This document shows, one piece after another, positions 5,920 to 12,944 of a stretch of DNA of 14,817 bases. The position numbers were made by a program, and so were the translations under genes. The notes under the pieces were generated by a model. That model had not been told where the DNA came from. It saw only the letters and a program-made list of their open reading frames with translations, and did not search any database. This stretch comes from Betaproteobacteria bacterium RIFCSPLOWO2_02_FULL_68_150 (GTDB lineage Bacteria > Pseudomonadota > Gammaproteobacteria > Burkholderiales > SG8-39), in contig MERE01000115.1 in the NCBI GenBank assembly GCA_001771975.1, forward strand, positions 1 through 14,817. The letters run 5' to 3'. How positions within the stretch are numbered: the first letter of the stretch is position 1; the number at the start of each line of letters is the position of its first letter.

Positions 5920-7389
5920 CTACTCGCGCGTCACGCGCACGACCTCTTCAAGGCTGATCACACCTTGTGCCGCCCAGCGCAGGCCGTCGTCGCGCAACGA
6001 GCGCATGCCTTGCGCCGCCGCGTAGTCGCGCAGCGCCTGTTCCGAGGCGCGATCGTGAATCAGGCGGCGCAACCCGTCGTCCACGGTGAGCATCTCGTAG
6101 ATTCCGGTGCGGCCGCGGTAGCCCGAATGCTTGCACGCAGGGCAACCCTGCGCCACGTAGAAGTTGCCCTGCGCAGGCGCAAATCCGAGCGCCTTCAGCT
6201 GCGCCGCATCGAAGGCGAAGGGCCGGCGGCACTCCAGGCAAAGGCAGCGCACCAGCCGCTGCGCGAGCACGCCGATCAGGCTGGAGGCAAGCAGGAACGG
6301 CTCCACCCCCATGTCGACGAGCCGCGTCACCGAGCTCGTTGCGTCATTGGTATGCACCGTGGCAAAAACCAAGTGTCCGGTGAGGCTCGCCTGCACCGCG
6401 ATTTGCGCCGTCTCGAGATCGCGGATCTCGCCGATCATGATGACGTCGGGGTCCTGGCGCAGGATGGTGCGCAGCGCCCGCGCGAAACTCATCTCGATGC
6501 GCGTGTTGATCGGCGTCTGGCTGATGCCGTCGAGGTCGTACTCGATCGGATCTTCCACGGTCATGATGTTGAGCGCCTTGGGATCGAGCCGCGAGAGTGC
6601 GGCATACAGCGTCGTGGTCTTGCCAGAGCCGGTCGGTCCGGTGACCAGGACGATGCCGTGCGGCTCGCGGATGAGCCTATCGACCTGCGCCAGGATCGCG
6701 CCGTCCATGCCCAGGCGCGACAGGTCGAGCCGCGCACCCTGCTTGTCGAGCAGCCGCAGCACCACCCTCTCGCCATGGCCGGTGGGAATCGTCGACACGC
6801 GGACATCGATCGCCTTGCCCCCTACGCGCAAGGTGATGCGGCCGTCCTGCGGCAGGCGCTTTTCGGCAATGTCGAGCTGCGCCATGATCTTGACACGCGA
6901 CACGAGCGCCCCGTGCAGCGCGCGCGCCGGCTCGATCAGGTCGTGCAGCGTGCCGTCAATTCGCAGCCGCACCACCGAACGCGTTTCGAAGGGCTCGATG
7001 TGGATGTCGGAGGCGCCGTCTCGGAGCGCCTGCGTGAACAGGGCGTTGATCAGGCGGATCAGCGGCGCATCGTTCTGGCTTTCGAGCAGGTCCTCGATCT
7101 TGGGGATGTCCTGCAGCAGCCGCGACAGGTCCAGGTCCTGCGCCAGGTCGTCCGCCAGGGCAGCCGCGCCGGCATCGGCGGCGTTGTACAACGCCGAGAG
7201 CAGCTCGTCGAATTCTTCGGCGCTCAAGCGCCGCGCCTGCAGCGGCATGCCGAGCACGCGGCGCACTTCGGCGAGCGCGCTCGCCGGCGCGCCGTTGCGC
7301 ACGGCAACTTGCGCCAGGTCGTCGGCCGCGCTCGTTACGACGACGCCGTTGGCCTTGGCAAACGCGTAGGGAACCGCAGGCTTGATCAT
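5920..7389 (-). CDS. gspE: Type II secretion ATPase GspE
   Basis: The 489-residue cytoplasmic hexameric ATPase powers pseudopilus assembly. Visible motifs are a Walker A (GPTGSGKT, 251-258), an Asp box around 275-285 (TVEDPIEY), a Walker B region (DVIMIGEIRD, 315-324), a His box ending at His346 (GHLVFATVH), and a zinc-binding four-Cys module (Cys384/Cys387 and Cys416/Cys419, followed by GYRGRTGIYE). The N-terminal N1E region (1-105) is poorly conserved, as is usual, and would bind GspL. The ATG at 7389 overlaps the gspD TGA in an ATGA arrangement, which supports this start and translational coupling. The same open frame runs on upstream to 9621, but that stretch is only antisense-like noise over gspD. 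Confidence 0.97.
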   Translation of the reverse strand: MIKPAVPYAFAKANGVVVTSAADDLAQVAVRNGAPASALAEVRRVLGMPLQARRLSAEEFDELLSALYNAADAGAAALADDLAQDLDLSRLLQDIPKIEDLLESQNDAPLIRLINALFTQALRDGASDIHIEPFETRSVVRLRIDGTLHDLIEPARALHGALVSRVKIMAQLDIAEKRLPQDGRITLRVGGKAIDVRVSTIPTGHGERVVLRLLDKQGARLDLSRLGMDGAILAQVDRLIREPHGIVLVTGPTGSGKTTTLYAALSRLDPKALNIMTVEDPIEYDLDGISQTPINTRIEMSFARALRTILRQDPDVIMIGEIRDLETAQIAVQASLTGHLVFATVHTNDATSSVTRLVDMGVEPFLLASSLIGVLAQRLVRCLCLECRRPFAFDAAQLKALGFAPAQGNFYVAQGCPACKHSGYRGRTGIYEMLTVDDGLRRLIHDRASEQALRDYAAAQGMRSLRDDGLRWAAQGVISLEEVVRVTRE

Positions 7390-9464
7390 TGCGTCCGTGC
7401 CGGAACGGGGGGCTTGCCACCGTCCGTCGCGGACTTGTCGCTCGCCGGCGGCGTCGCACCCTGGCGCGGCGGCAGCACGGGCGTCTGGAAATCGGGCAGC
7501 ACGGTGGGCGCGGGCCGCACCTTGAGTTGCTCGCCCATGATGTAGTCGTAGCGGTCGGCGGTGATCGACTCCGCGCTCTGCGTGCTGCGCAGCACCACGG
7601 GACGCAGGAAGACCATCAGGTTGGTCTTGGTGTGCGAGCGCGTGTTGTAGCGGAACAGGCCGCCGAGCAGCGGGATGTCGCCGAGCCCGGGCACCTTCTC
7701 CACGCCATCGATGACGTTGTCCTGGATCAGCCCGCCGATCGCCACGATCTGGCCGTCGTCGACCAGCACCGTGGACTCGACCGAACGCTTGTTGGTGATC
7801 AGGCCGGAGGCGTTGGTGGCATCGGTAACGGTGGACACTTCCTGAAAGATCTGCATGCGGATCGCGCCGCCCTCGGAAACCTGCGGCTTGATGCGCAGCG
7901 TGAGACCGACGTCCTTGCGCTCGATGGTCTGAAACGGTGTCGGCGTCGTCGCCGCCGCCGACACTGCGTACTGGCCGGTGATGAACGGGACGTTCTGGCC
8001 GATGACGATCTTGGCCTCCTCGTTGTCGAGGGTCAGCAGCGTCGGCGTCGACAGGATGTTGGCGTTCGAATCGGACTGCAGCGCGCGCAGCAGCAAGTTG
8101 AGGTTGAGGACCTCGCCCACGCCCGGGATCGTGATCTTGCCCTTCACGAGGCCGACATTCAGGCCCGGACCGGCCGCGGCCGGATTCTGCGCGATGCCGA
8201 TGATGTTCTGGCCCGCAGTGCCGAAATTGGTGCCGCCGAAGCCCTGCGTGCCGCTCTTGTTGAGGCCCGTGAGACTCTGCCACTGGATGCCGAACTCCGC
8301 CGCCTTGTCCGCGGTGACCTCGGCAATCAGCGCCTCTACATAAACCTGAGCCCGGCGCACGTCGAGCTTCTCCACCGCGGCGCGCAGGTTGTTGTAGATC
8401 GCATCCGGCGCCGTGATGATGATCGAGTTGGTCGCGGCATCGGCCTGGATGATCCCCGGCTGCATCGCCGCCGCAGGCGCCGCAACCGCTGCCGCGCCCT
8501 GCCCGAGGGGCGTCGCGGTGGGTCGCGCCGCCGCGCTGGGCGCGCCCGCATCGCCCGTGTACACCGCGCGCAGGACCTCCGCCACTTTCACCGCCACCGC
8601 GTTTTTCAGGTAGATCACGTGAATATTGCCGCCGGCGCTGGTCGGCGAATCGAGCATCGCCACCAGTTGCCGCACGCGCAGCAAGCGGGCCGGACTGCCG
8701 ACATGCGCGAGCAGGCTGTTGGTGCGGGAATCCGCTGTGACCGTAAAACGCTGGGTCGGGTCGCCCGCCGCCGGCGCCTGCTCGGCGAGCAGGCGGCTGA
8801 CGGTCTGCGCGACATCGATTGCCGACGCATGCTGCAGCCGGATGATGATCGGTTCCTGATCGTGCGGCTGGTCGATCGCTTCGATGATTCTCTCGATGCG
8901 CTGCAGGTTGCTCGCGTAATCCGTCACGACCAGCGTATTGCTGCTCGGGTAGGCCGTGATCGTGTTGTTGGTGGGGATCAGCGGGCGCAGCACCGGCACG
9001 ACCTGCGCCGCCGACTGGTGCTGCAGCCTGAACACCCGCGTCTGCACCACGTCCTCCACGCGCGGCTTGTCTGAGGTGGTGCCGCGGTAATACTTGGCAT
9101 CGGTCTCGGGCACAATCATGACCACACCGCGTTCCTCGACCGCAGTAAAGCCCTGCAGCCGTATGGCCGAAAGAAAGACCTGGTAGACCAGGGCGCGGGA
9201 GATCGGCCTGGCCGAAACGATGTTGACCGTACCCTTGACGCGCGGATCGAGAACGAAATTCTTCCCGGTGATTTCGCCCACCACTTTCACCACGCCTTCG
9301 ATGTCGGTATTGACCAGATTGAGCGTGACCACATCGGGCCCGGTCGGCCGTGCGCCGCCGTTGCGCGAACGCTCGGTGGGCGCCGGGTCGGCGGGCAGCG
9401 CCTGCCCTGCTGCGGCCAGCAGCGCCAGCGACAACAAACCGGTTTGCAACCAGCGACGGTTCAT
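7386..9464 (-). CDS. gspD: Type II secretion outer-membrane secretin GspD
   Basis: This 692-residue protein forms the outer-membrane channel. It has a signal peptide (about 1-25), an N0 domain near 46-120, three N1-N3 repeats to about 370 with an Ala/Pro-rich loop at 307-335 inside N3, and the secretin barrel domain from about 372 to 625. The barrel contains the signature VPGLGDIPLLGGLFR (591-605). A Pro-rich tail after about 650 is variable in the family. Length is normal for GspD. Start: ATG at 9464 is preceded by AAGGA (9472-9476) at 7-nt spacing and directly begins a signal peptide. An in-frame ATG at 9509 overlaps the gspC stop (ATGA) and would add 15 polar residues before the signal peptide, so it is less likely. 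In Shewanella the homologue is needed for surface display of MtrC and OmcA, which is relevant to the mtr genes nearby. Confidence 0.97.
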   Translation of the reverse strand: MNRRWLQTGLLSLALLAAAGQALPADPAPTERSRNGGARPTGPDVVTLNLVNTDIEGVVKVVGEITGKNFVLDPRVKGTVNIVSARPISRALVYQVFLSAIRLQGFTAVEERGVVMIVPETDAKYYRGTTSDKPRVEDVVQTRVFRLQHQSAAQVVPVLRPLIPTNNTITAYPSSNTLVVTDYASNLQRIERIIEAIDQPHDQEPIIIRLQHASAIDVAQTVSRLLAEQAPAAGDPTQRFTVTADSRTNSLLAHVGSPARLLRVRQLVAMLDSPTSAGGNIHVIYLKNAVAVKVAEVLRAVYTGDAGAPSAAARPTATPLGQGAAAVAAPAAAMQPGIIQADAATNSIIITAPDAIYNNLRAAVEKLDVRRAQVYVEALIAEVTADKAAEFGIQWQSLTGLNKSGTQGFGGTNFGTAGQNIIGIAQNPAAAGPGLNVGLVKGKITIPGVGEVLNLNLLLRALQSDSNANILSTPTLLTLDNEEAKIVIGQNVPFITGQYAVSAAATTPTPFQTIERKDVGLTLRIKPQVSEGGAIRMQIFQEVSTVTDATNASGLITNKRSVESTVLVDDGQIVAIGGLIQDNVIDGVEKVPGLGDIPLLGGLFRYNTRSHTKTNLMVFLRPVVLRSTQSAESITADRYDYIMGEQLKVRPAPTVLPDFQTPVLPPRQGATPPASDKSATDGGKPPVPARTQ

Positions 9465-9505
9465 GGTTCGATCCTTGGAAGCGCCATTCGCGCCGGATGG
9501 CCGGG

Positions 9506-9985
9506 TCATTTGTTGACCGTACGAGCGACGCTTGTCGCAGCGGCGCGCCGTTGCGGCCAGGCGAGCGTTTCGCGTACCCCGCGGCGCACCAGGATGACGT
9601 GATCCGGATGGACCTCGGCAAGCTGGATGCCGGGGGCGATGTCGTCGCCCTCGTTTACCGCGAGGATCCGCTTCGCCTCGAGTTGCACCACCGCATAGCC
9701 GAGCCGGCCTCCCGAGGCCGCCGCGACGCCGAGCAGCCGGATGGCAATTCCGGTCGGCGCCGCCGTGTTCTCCCCGCGCGGCACGACACCGAAAATGGCG
9801 CTGGCGGAGGCCGCGCTGCCGCTCGGCGCTGCGGGCGCTTCGAGGCGCGGTTCGGCGCGCGGCGCCAGCCACATCCAGGTCCAGTACGCGAGCACCAGGC
9901 CCAGCAGCACCACCGCTGCGAGCGTCAGAAACGACAAGACGGCCGCTTGCGCGAGGCTCGATCGCCCGAGCAGGAATTCCCGCAT
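9506..9985 (-). CDS. gspC: Type II secretion inner-membrane/periplasmic protein GspC (short form)
   Basis: The 159-residue protein has a short cytoplasmic N-terminus, one membrane segment at about 15-38, an Ala/Pro linker, and a homology-region (HR) domain at about 80-143 (IRLLGVAAASGG through GVRETLAW). The HR domain binds the GspD N0 domain, connecting the inner-membrane platform to the secretin. The protein stops soon after the HR domain, with no C-terminal PDZ or coiled-coil domain, a form also known in other bacteria. It is the first gene of the minus-strand unit; gspD follows after 41 bp. The ATG at 9985 has only GAAAG directly before it, a poor ribosome-binding site. Confidence 0.92.
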   Translation of the reverse strand: MREFLLGRSSLAQAAVLSFLTLAAVVLLGLVLAYWTWMWLAPRAEPRLEAPAAPSGSAASASAIFGVVPRGENTAAPTGIAIRLLGVAAASGGRLGYAVVQLEAKRILAVNEGDDIAPGIQLAEVHPDHVILVRRGVRETLAWPQRRAAATSVARTVNK

Positions 9986-10023
9986 CTTTCAGTCTATTGT
10001 CAGCAAGTGTTGACTTGCGCGGT

Positions 10024-10041
10024 GCGGCTGGAATCAGCCGC
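10024..10041. repeat. Perfect 7-bp inverted repeat upstream of gspG
   Basis: GCGGCTG and CAGCCGC are exact inverted copies separated by GAAT. They sit 5 bp upstream of the plus-strand TATAAT, where the -35 element would be expected. This could be an operator for a dimeric regulator. If transcribed in the gspC direction it would instead be a small hairpin in the leader. No run of T follows, so it is not a typical terminator. Confidence 0.6.
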
Positions 10042-10046
10042 GGCAT

Positions 10047-10065
10047 TATAATGGCAATCATTCTT
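10047..10065 (+). promoter_or_regulatory. Candidate Fur box overlapping the TATAAT element
   Basis: TATAATGGCAATCATTCTT matches the classic Fur-box consensus GATAATGATAATCATTATC at 14 of 19 positions, with mismatches at positions 1, 8, 9, 17 and 19. It covers the plus-strand TATAAT and most of the minus-strand one, so a bound repressor would block both gsp units. This is a by-eye match in an AT-rich island of a GC-rich genome and is unproven. Confidence 0.4.
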
Positions 10066-10106
10066 TTCGAGACGCAGGATCGCCGATTGACCGAGATCAA
10101 GTCGTG

Positions 10107-10541
10107 ATGCTGAGCGGGCTTCGCGCGCAACGCGGCTTTACCTTGCTCGAGGTCATGGTGGTGGTCGTGATCCTCGGCATTCTGGCGGCCCTGGTGGTGC
10201 CGAAAATCGTCGGCCGCCCGGACGAGGCGCGCGTGATCGCGGCCAAGCAGGACATCGCCAGCCTCCAGCAGGCGCTCAAGCTCTACCGCCTGGACAATCA
10301 GCGCTACCCCACGACCGAGCAGGGTCTGCAGGCGCTGGTGACGAAGCCGGCCACGGCTCCGACCCCGCCCAACTGGAAATCGGGCGGGTATATCGAGCGT
10401 CTGCCCAAGGACCCCTGGGGCAACCCCTACCAGTTGCTGAATCCGGGGGTGCACGGCGAGATCGACGTTTTCAGCTACGGCGCCGACGGAGCGCCCGGCG
10501 GCGAAGGCTACGATGCCGACATCGGCTCCTGGAACCTTTAG
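10107..10541 (+). CDS. gspG: Type II secretion major pseudopilin GspG
   Basis: This 144-residue major subunit of the pseudopilus has a short basic leader cut by prepilin peptidase after Gly10 (RG/FTLLEVMVV), with Phe at +1 and the conserved Glu at +5, then a hydrophobic helix to about residue 32. The C-terminal half contains the GspG-specific segments YPTTEQGLQAL, LPKDPWGNPY and the loop ending GADGAPGGEGYDADIGSW, equivalent to the calcium-binding region of GspG. Length is typical. The start is ATG 10107 or the GTG immediately before it at 10104; there is no strong ribosome-binding site to decide. It is the first gene of the plus-strand gsp operon. Confidence 0.97.
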   Translation: MLSGLRAQRGFTLLEVMVVVVILGILAALVVPKIVGRPDEARVIAAKQDIASLQQALKLYRLDNQRYPTTEQGLQALVTKPATAPTPPNWKSGGYIERLPKDPWGNPYQLLNPGVHGEIDVFSYGADGAPGGEGYDADIGSWNL

Positions 10542-11064
10542 GCGCGGCAGGCTCTGTCGCCGCGCGCAGGGCTTCACGCTCATCGAGATGCTCGTGGTCC
10601 TGATGATCATGGGGCTCCTGGTTGGGCTGGTGAGCGTCGTGGTGCAGCCGGACGATCGCGCCGTGCTTCGCCTGGAGGCGGAGCGCCTGTCGCTGCTGCT
10701 GGACTCCGCTGCCACGGAGGCGCAGCTCACGGGGACAGCGATCGCCTGGACGGCCGATGAATCAGGCTACCGCTTCTGGCGCTCCGGCGAGCGCGAGGGT
10801 GCCGACTGGGCCGAAATCCGCGATAGCGACCTGCTGCGGGCGCGCACGCTGCCGCAGGGCATGGCGGTTTCCGGCCTGCGGGTTGAAAACATGCGGCCGC
10901 AGGGCGCCATGCGACTGGAGTTTTTCCCGCAGGGTTCGTCGCTGGCATTCACGATCAACCTGTCCCTGGGCGCAGAGCGCTATGCAATCGTAGGATCTCC
11001 GGTCGGGGACGTGCGCGTCGCGCCGGGCGACGGACAGAGCGCTGGCGAAGTTGCGCTGCGCTAG
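10513..11064 (+). CDS. gspH: Type II secretion minor pseudopilin GspH
   Basis: This 183-residue minor pseudopilin has a long basic leader of 20 residues cut after Gly20 (AQG/FTLIEMLVVLM), with Glu at +5 and a hydrophobic helix to about 45. A Leu/Arg-rich helix (DRAVLRLEAERLSLLLDSA) and a beta-rich C-terminal domain follow, including a GYRFW segment typical of GspH/FimT proteins. The ATG at 10513 lies 29 bp inside the end of gspG. No later start exists before the cleavage site, so the overlap is real and suggests translational coupling. GspH sits at the pseudopilus tip region with GspI, J and K. Sequence conservation outside the N-terminus is low, but gene order supports the call. Confidence 0.92.
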   Translation: MPTSAPGTFRRGRLCRRAQGFTLIEMLVVLMIMGLLVGLVSVVVQPDDRAVLRLEAERLSLLLDSAATEAQLTGTAIAWTADESGYRFWRSGEREGADWAEIRDSDLLRARTLPQGMAVSGLRVENMRPQGAMRLEFFPQGSSLAFTINLSLGAERYAIVGSPVGDVRVAPGDGQSAGEVALR

Positions 11065-11437
11065 GCGAACGGGGTTCACGCTGATCGAGGTGCTGGTCGC
11101 GCTGGCCATCGTCTCGATCGCGCTCATGTCCGCGCTGGGTGCCGCCGGACAGGGCACCAACAACGTGGGCGAGCTGCGCTCGCGCCTGCTCGCCACCTGG
11201 GTCGCAGAAAATCGCCTGGCGGAGCATCGCGCGCGCGCCGACTGGCTGCCGCTCGGCTTGCAGCGCGGCACCGCAAGCGAAGGCGGATTCGAATTCAACT
11301 GGCTCGAGGAAGTGATCGCCACGCCGAACGCCGCATTCCGCCGCGTCGATATCCGGGTGTTCGCCCCCGGCGAAGAAACGCATACCCTCGCGCACCTCGC
11401 CGGATTCCTCGTCAACGCTCCCGGCACGGCACGATGA
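11051..11437 (+). CDS. gspI: Type II secretion minor pseudopilin GspI
   Basis: The 128-residue minor pseudopilin has an 8-residue leader (cleavage after Gly8, RTG/FTLIEVLVALAI), Glu at +5 and a hydrophobic helix to about 30. It then carries the GspI-type segment LRSRLLATWVAENRLAE and a short beta-rich domain. The only start that keeps the cleavage site is TTG at 11051, overlapping the gspH end by 14 bp; a TTG start plus overlap suggests coupled, possibly limited translation. GspI forms the tip complex with GspJ and GspK. Length is typical for GspI (about 120-130). Confidence 0.93.
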   Translation: MRCARRTGFTLIEVLVALAIVSIALMSALGAAGQGTNNVGELRSRLLATWVAENRLAEHRARADWLPLGLQRGTASEGGFEFNWLEEVIATPNAAFRRVDIRVFAPGEETHTLAHLAGFLVNAPGTAR

Positions 11438-12030
11438 GAGCCGCACCTGGCGCCGCCGCGCGCGGCTTCACGCTGATCGAGCTGCTGACGGCGTTGCTGG
11501 TGCTGTCGCTGCTGGCCCTGATGTCCTACCGCGGACTGGGTGCGGTGCTCGATGCGCGCGACCACGTCGGGCGCGAGACCGAGAAATGGCAGCGCGTGGC
11601 GGCTTTCTTCGCGCGCTTCAAGCGCGACGTCGAACTCGGATCGCCGCGTCCGGTGCGATCCGCCGCCGGCAGCGCTCCGGCCTGGCGCGGCGAGGCGGTG
11701 ACGCCGGCCGGCGCGCGCCTCGAATTCAGCCGCTTCGCCTCGAATGAGGCCGTGGACGCCGCGCGTCGCGTCGGCTACCGTCTGAACGAAAAACAGGAGA
11801 TCGAGTTGTGGCTGTGGCCGGGCCTCGATGTGGCACCGGACACGCTGCCCGCGCGCTACCCCGTGCTCGCCGGCGTGTCGAGCTTCGAGCTGCACTATCT
11901 CAGCCCCACCCTCGTGTGGGTCGACGCGTGGCCGGCGTCGCCGTCCGACCCGCTGCTTCCGCGGGCCGTGCGCGCGCGCATCGTGCTTGTCTCCGGCGAG
12001 GAGATCGAGCGCGTGTTCGCCCTGCAGTGA
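11434..12030 (+). CDS. gspJ: Type II secretion minor pseudopilin GspJ
   Basis: The 198-residue minor pseudopilin has cleavage after Gly11 (ARG/FTLIELLTALL), Glu at +5 and a helix to about 36. Next comes the GspJ-type region (MSYRGLGAVLDARDHV, then EKWQRVAAFFARFKRDVE) and a beta-rich C-terminal domain. Length agrees with GspJ (about 200). Its ATG overlaps the gspI TGA (ATGA), and its own TGA overlaps the gspK ATG. It would form the trimeric tip with GspI and GspK. Confidence 0.93.
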   Translation: MRAAPGAAARGFTLIELLTALLVLSLLALMSYRGLGAVLDARDHVGRETEKWQRVAAFFARFKRDVELGSPRPVRSAAGSAPAWRGEAVTPAGARLEFSRFASNEAVDAARRVGYRLNEKQEIELWLWPGLDVAPDTLPARYPVLAGVSSFELHYLSPTLVWVDAWPASPSDPLLPRAVRARIVLVSGEEIERVFALQ

Positions 12031-12944
12031 TGCGAACGCTGCAGCGCGGTGTCGCCATCGTGCTCGCCATGGGCGTGGTCGCCCTTGCCGCGATCGCTGC
12101 CGCAGCCATCCTGGTGTCGCAGAGCACCTGGTCGCGTCAGACCGAACTCGTTGCCGCCCAGGTCCAGGCCCAGGCGGTGCTCCAGGCGGGCGCCGATTGG
12201 GCCCGCGCCGTGCTGAGCGACGATCTGCGCATCAGCCGGGTCGATCACCTCGGCGAGCCCTGGGCGTTGCGGCTGCCGGCGATGCAGGTCGAGAACGGCG
12301 AGCTGGTGGGGCACATCGAGGATCAGCAGGGCGTCTTCAATCTCAACAATGTGGTGACGGAAGGCAAGGTCAGCGTCGTGCAGCTCGCGCATTTCCGGCG
12401 CCTGCTGGCGATTCTGGGTTTACCCGACGAACTTGCCGACGCGCTCGCCGACTGGATCGACGAGGATGGCCAGCCGCAGCCGCGGCAGGGCGCCGAGGAT
12501 GCGTACTACCTGGCCCTGGATCCGCCCTACCTCGCCGCCAATCGGCCGCTGACGGACCTGTCCGAACTCGCGCTGGTGCGCGGCTTCGACGCTGGCGTGC
12601 GTACGCGCCTGCGGCCGTACGTCACTGCGCTGCCGCGCTTCACTGCCGTCAACGTGAATACGGCCCCGCCGGAAGCGCTGGTCGCGGTGATCGAAGGACT
12701 GGAGCTGCGCGACGCCCAGGTGCTGGTTGCGCAGCGGGACCGGGTCTACTATCGCAGTGTCGATGACTTCATCAATCGGCTGCCGCGGGGAGCCGAAGCG
12801 GCTGCGAGCGACATCAGTGTGAGCAGCAATTACTTTCTTGCGACTTTGCGCGTCACCATCGGCGGCGCGCAGGCGCGCGGCGCCGCGCTGCTCGCCCGCG
12901 GCGCCAGCGGGTGGCCGGCGATCGTATGGCGAAAATACCTATGA
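12030..12944 (+). CDS. gspK: Type II secretion tip pseudopilin GspK
   Basis: The largest minor pseudopilin, 304 residues, caps the pseudopilus. Cleavage is predicted after Gly7 (RG/VAIVLAMGVV), giving Val at +1 and Leu at +5. Absence of Glu at +5 is the known hallmark of GspK among the pseudopilins. Conserved parts are EDQQGVFNLNNV (97-108), the acidic DWIDEDGQP with GAEDAYY (141-160) and the NVNTAPPEAL helix-hairpin motif (208-217). Its first base is shared with the gspJ stop (TGATG). Length is typical (about 300). Confidence 0.96.
   Translation: MRTLQRGVAIVLAMGVVALAAIAAAAILVSQSTWSRQTELVAAQVQAQAVLQAGADWARAVLSDDLRISRVDHLGEPWALRLPAMQVENGELVGHIEDQQGVFNLNNVVTEGKVSVVQLAHFRRLLAILGLPDELADALADWIDEDGQPQPRQGAEDAYYLALDPPYLAANRPLTDLSELALVRGFDAGVRTRLRPYVTALPRFTAVNVNTAPPEALVAVIEGLELRDAQVLVAQRDRVYYRSVDDFINRLPRGAEAAASDISVSSNYFLATLRVTIGGAQARGAALLARGASGWPAIVWRKYL

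Larger units (their letters stand above)
9986..10106. promoter_or_regulatory. Divergent control region between gspC and gspG
   Basis: This 121-bp gap must hold the promoters for both gsp units, as the first genes point away from each other. It contains an AT-rich palindrome CATTATAATG (10044-10053), which gives a perfect TATAAT on the plus strand (10047-10052) and another on the minus strand (10050-10045). A TTGACT at 10010-10015 lies 31 bp from the plus TATAAT, too far to be its -35, and no good -35 is found at 16-18 bp on either strand. An activator or alternative sigma factor may therefore be involved. A near-palindrome GTCAGCA-AG-TGTTGAC (9999-10014, 6 of 7 pairs) is a further possible operator. 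Confidence 0.65.

Noticed and set aside
5920..9621. 1233-codon minus-strand open frame
   Set aside because: Only its 3' part (from ATG 7389) is a recognisable protein, GspE. The upstream stretch is an out-of-frame reading of gspD in high-GC DNA, and real GspD motifs lie in the other frame.
10030..10044. Sigma-54-like GG...GC promoter upstream of gspG
   Set aside because: GG to GC spacing is one base off and the flanking bases do not match TGGCAC/TTGCA.
10010..10052. Sigma-70 promoter made of TTGACT (10010) and TATAAT (10047)
   Set aside because: Spacing is 31 bp, far outside the 16-18 bp range, so the two hexamers cannot be one promoter.
9465..10730. Upstream extension of the gspD frame to 10730
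   Set aside because: It runs across gspC, the control region and gspG in the wrong frame or strand, where GspC and GspG have clear family motifs.
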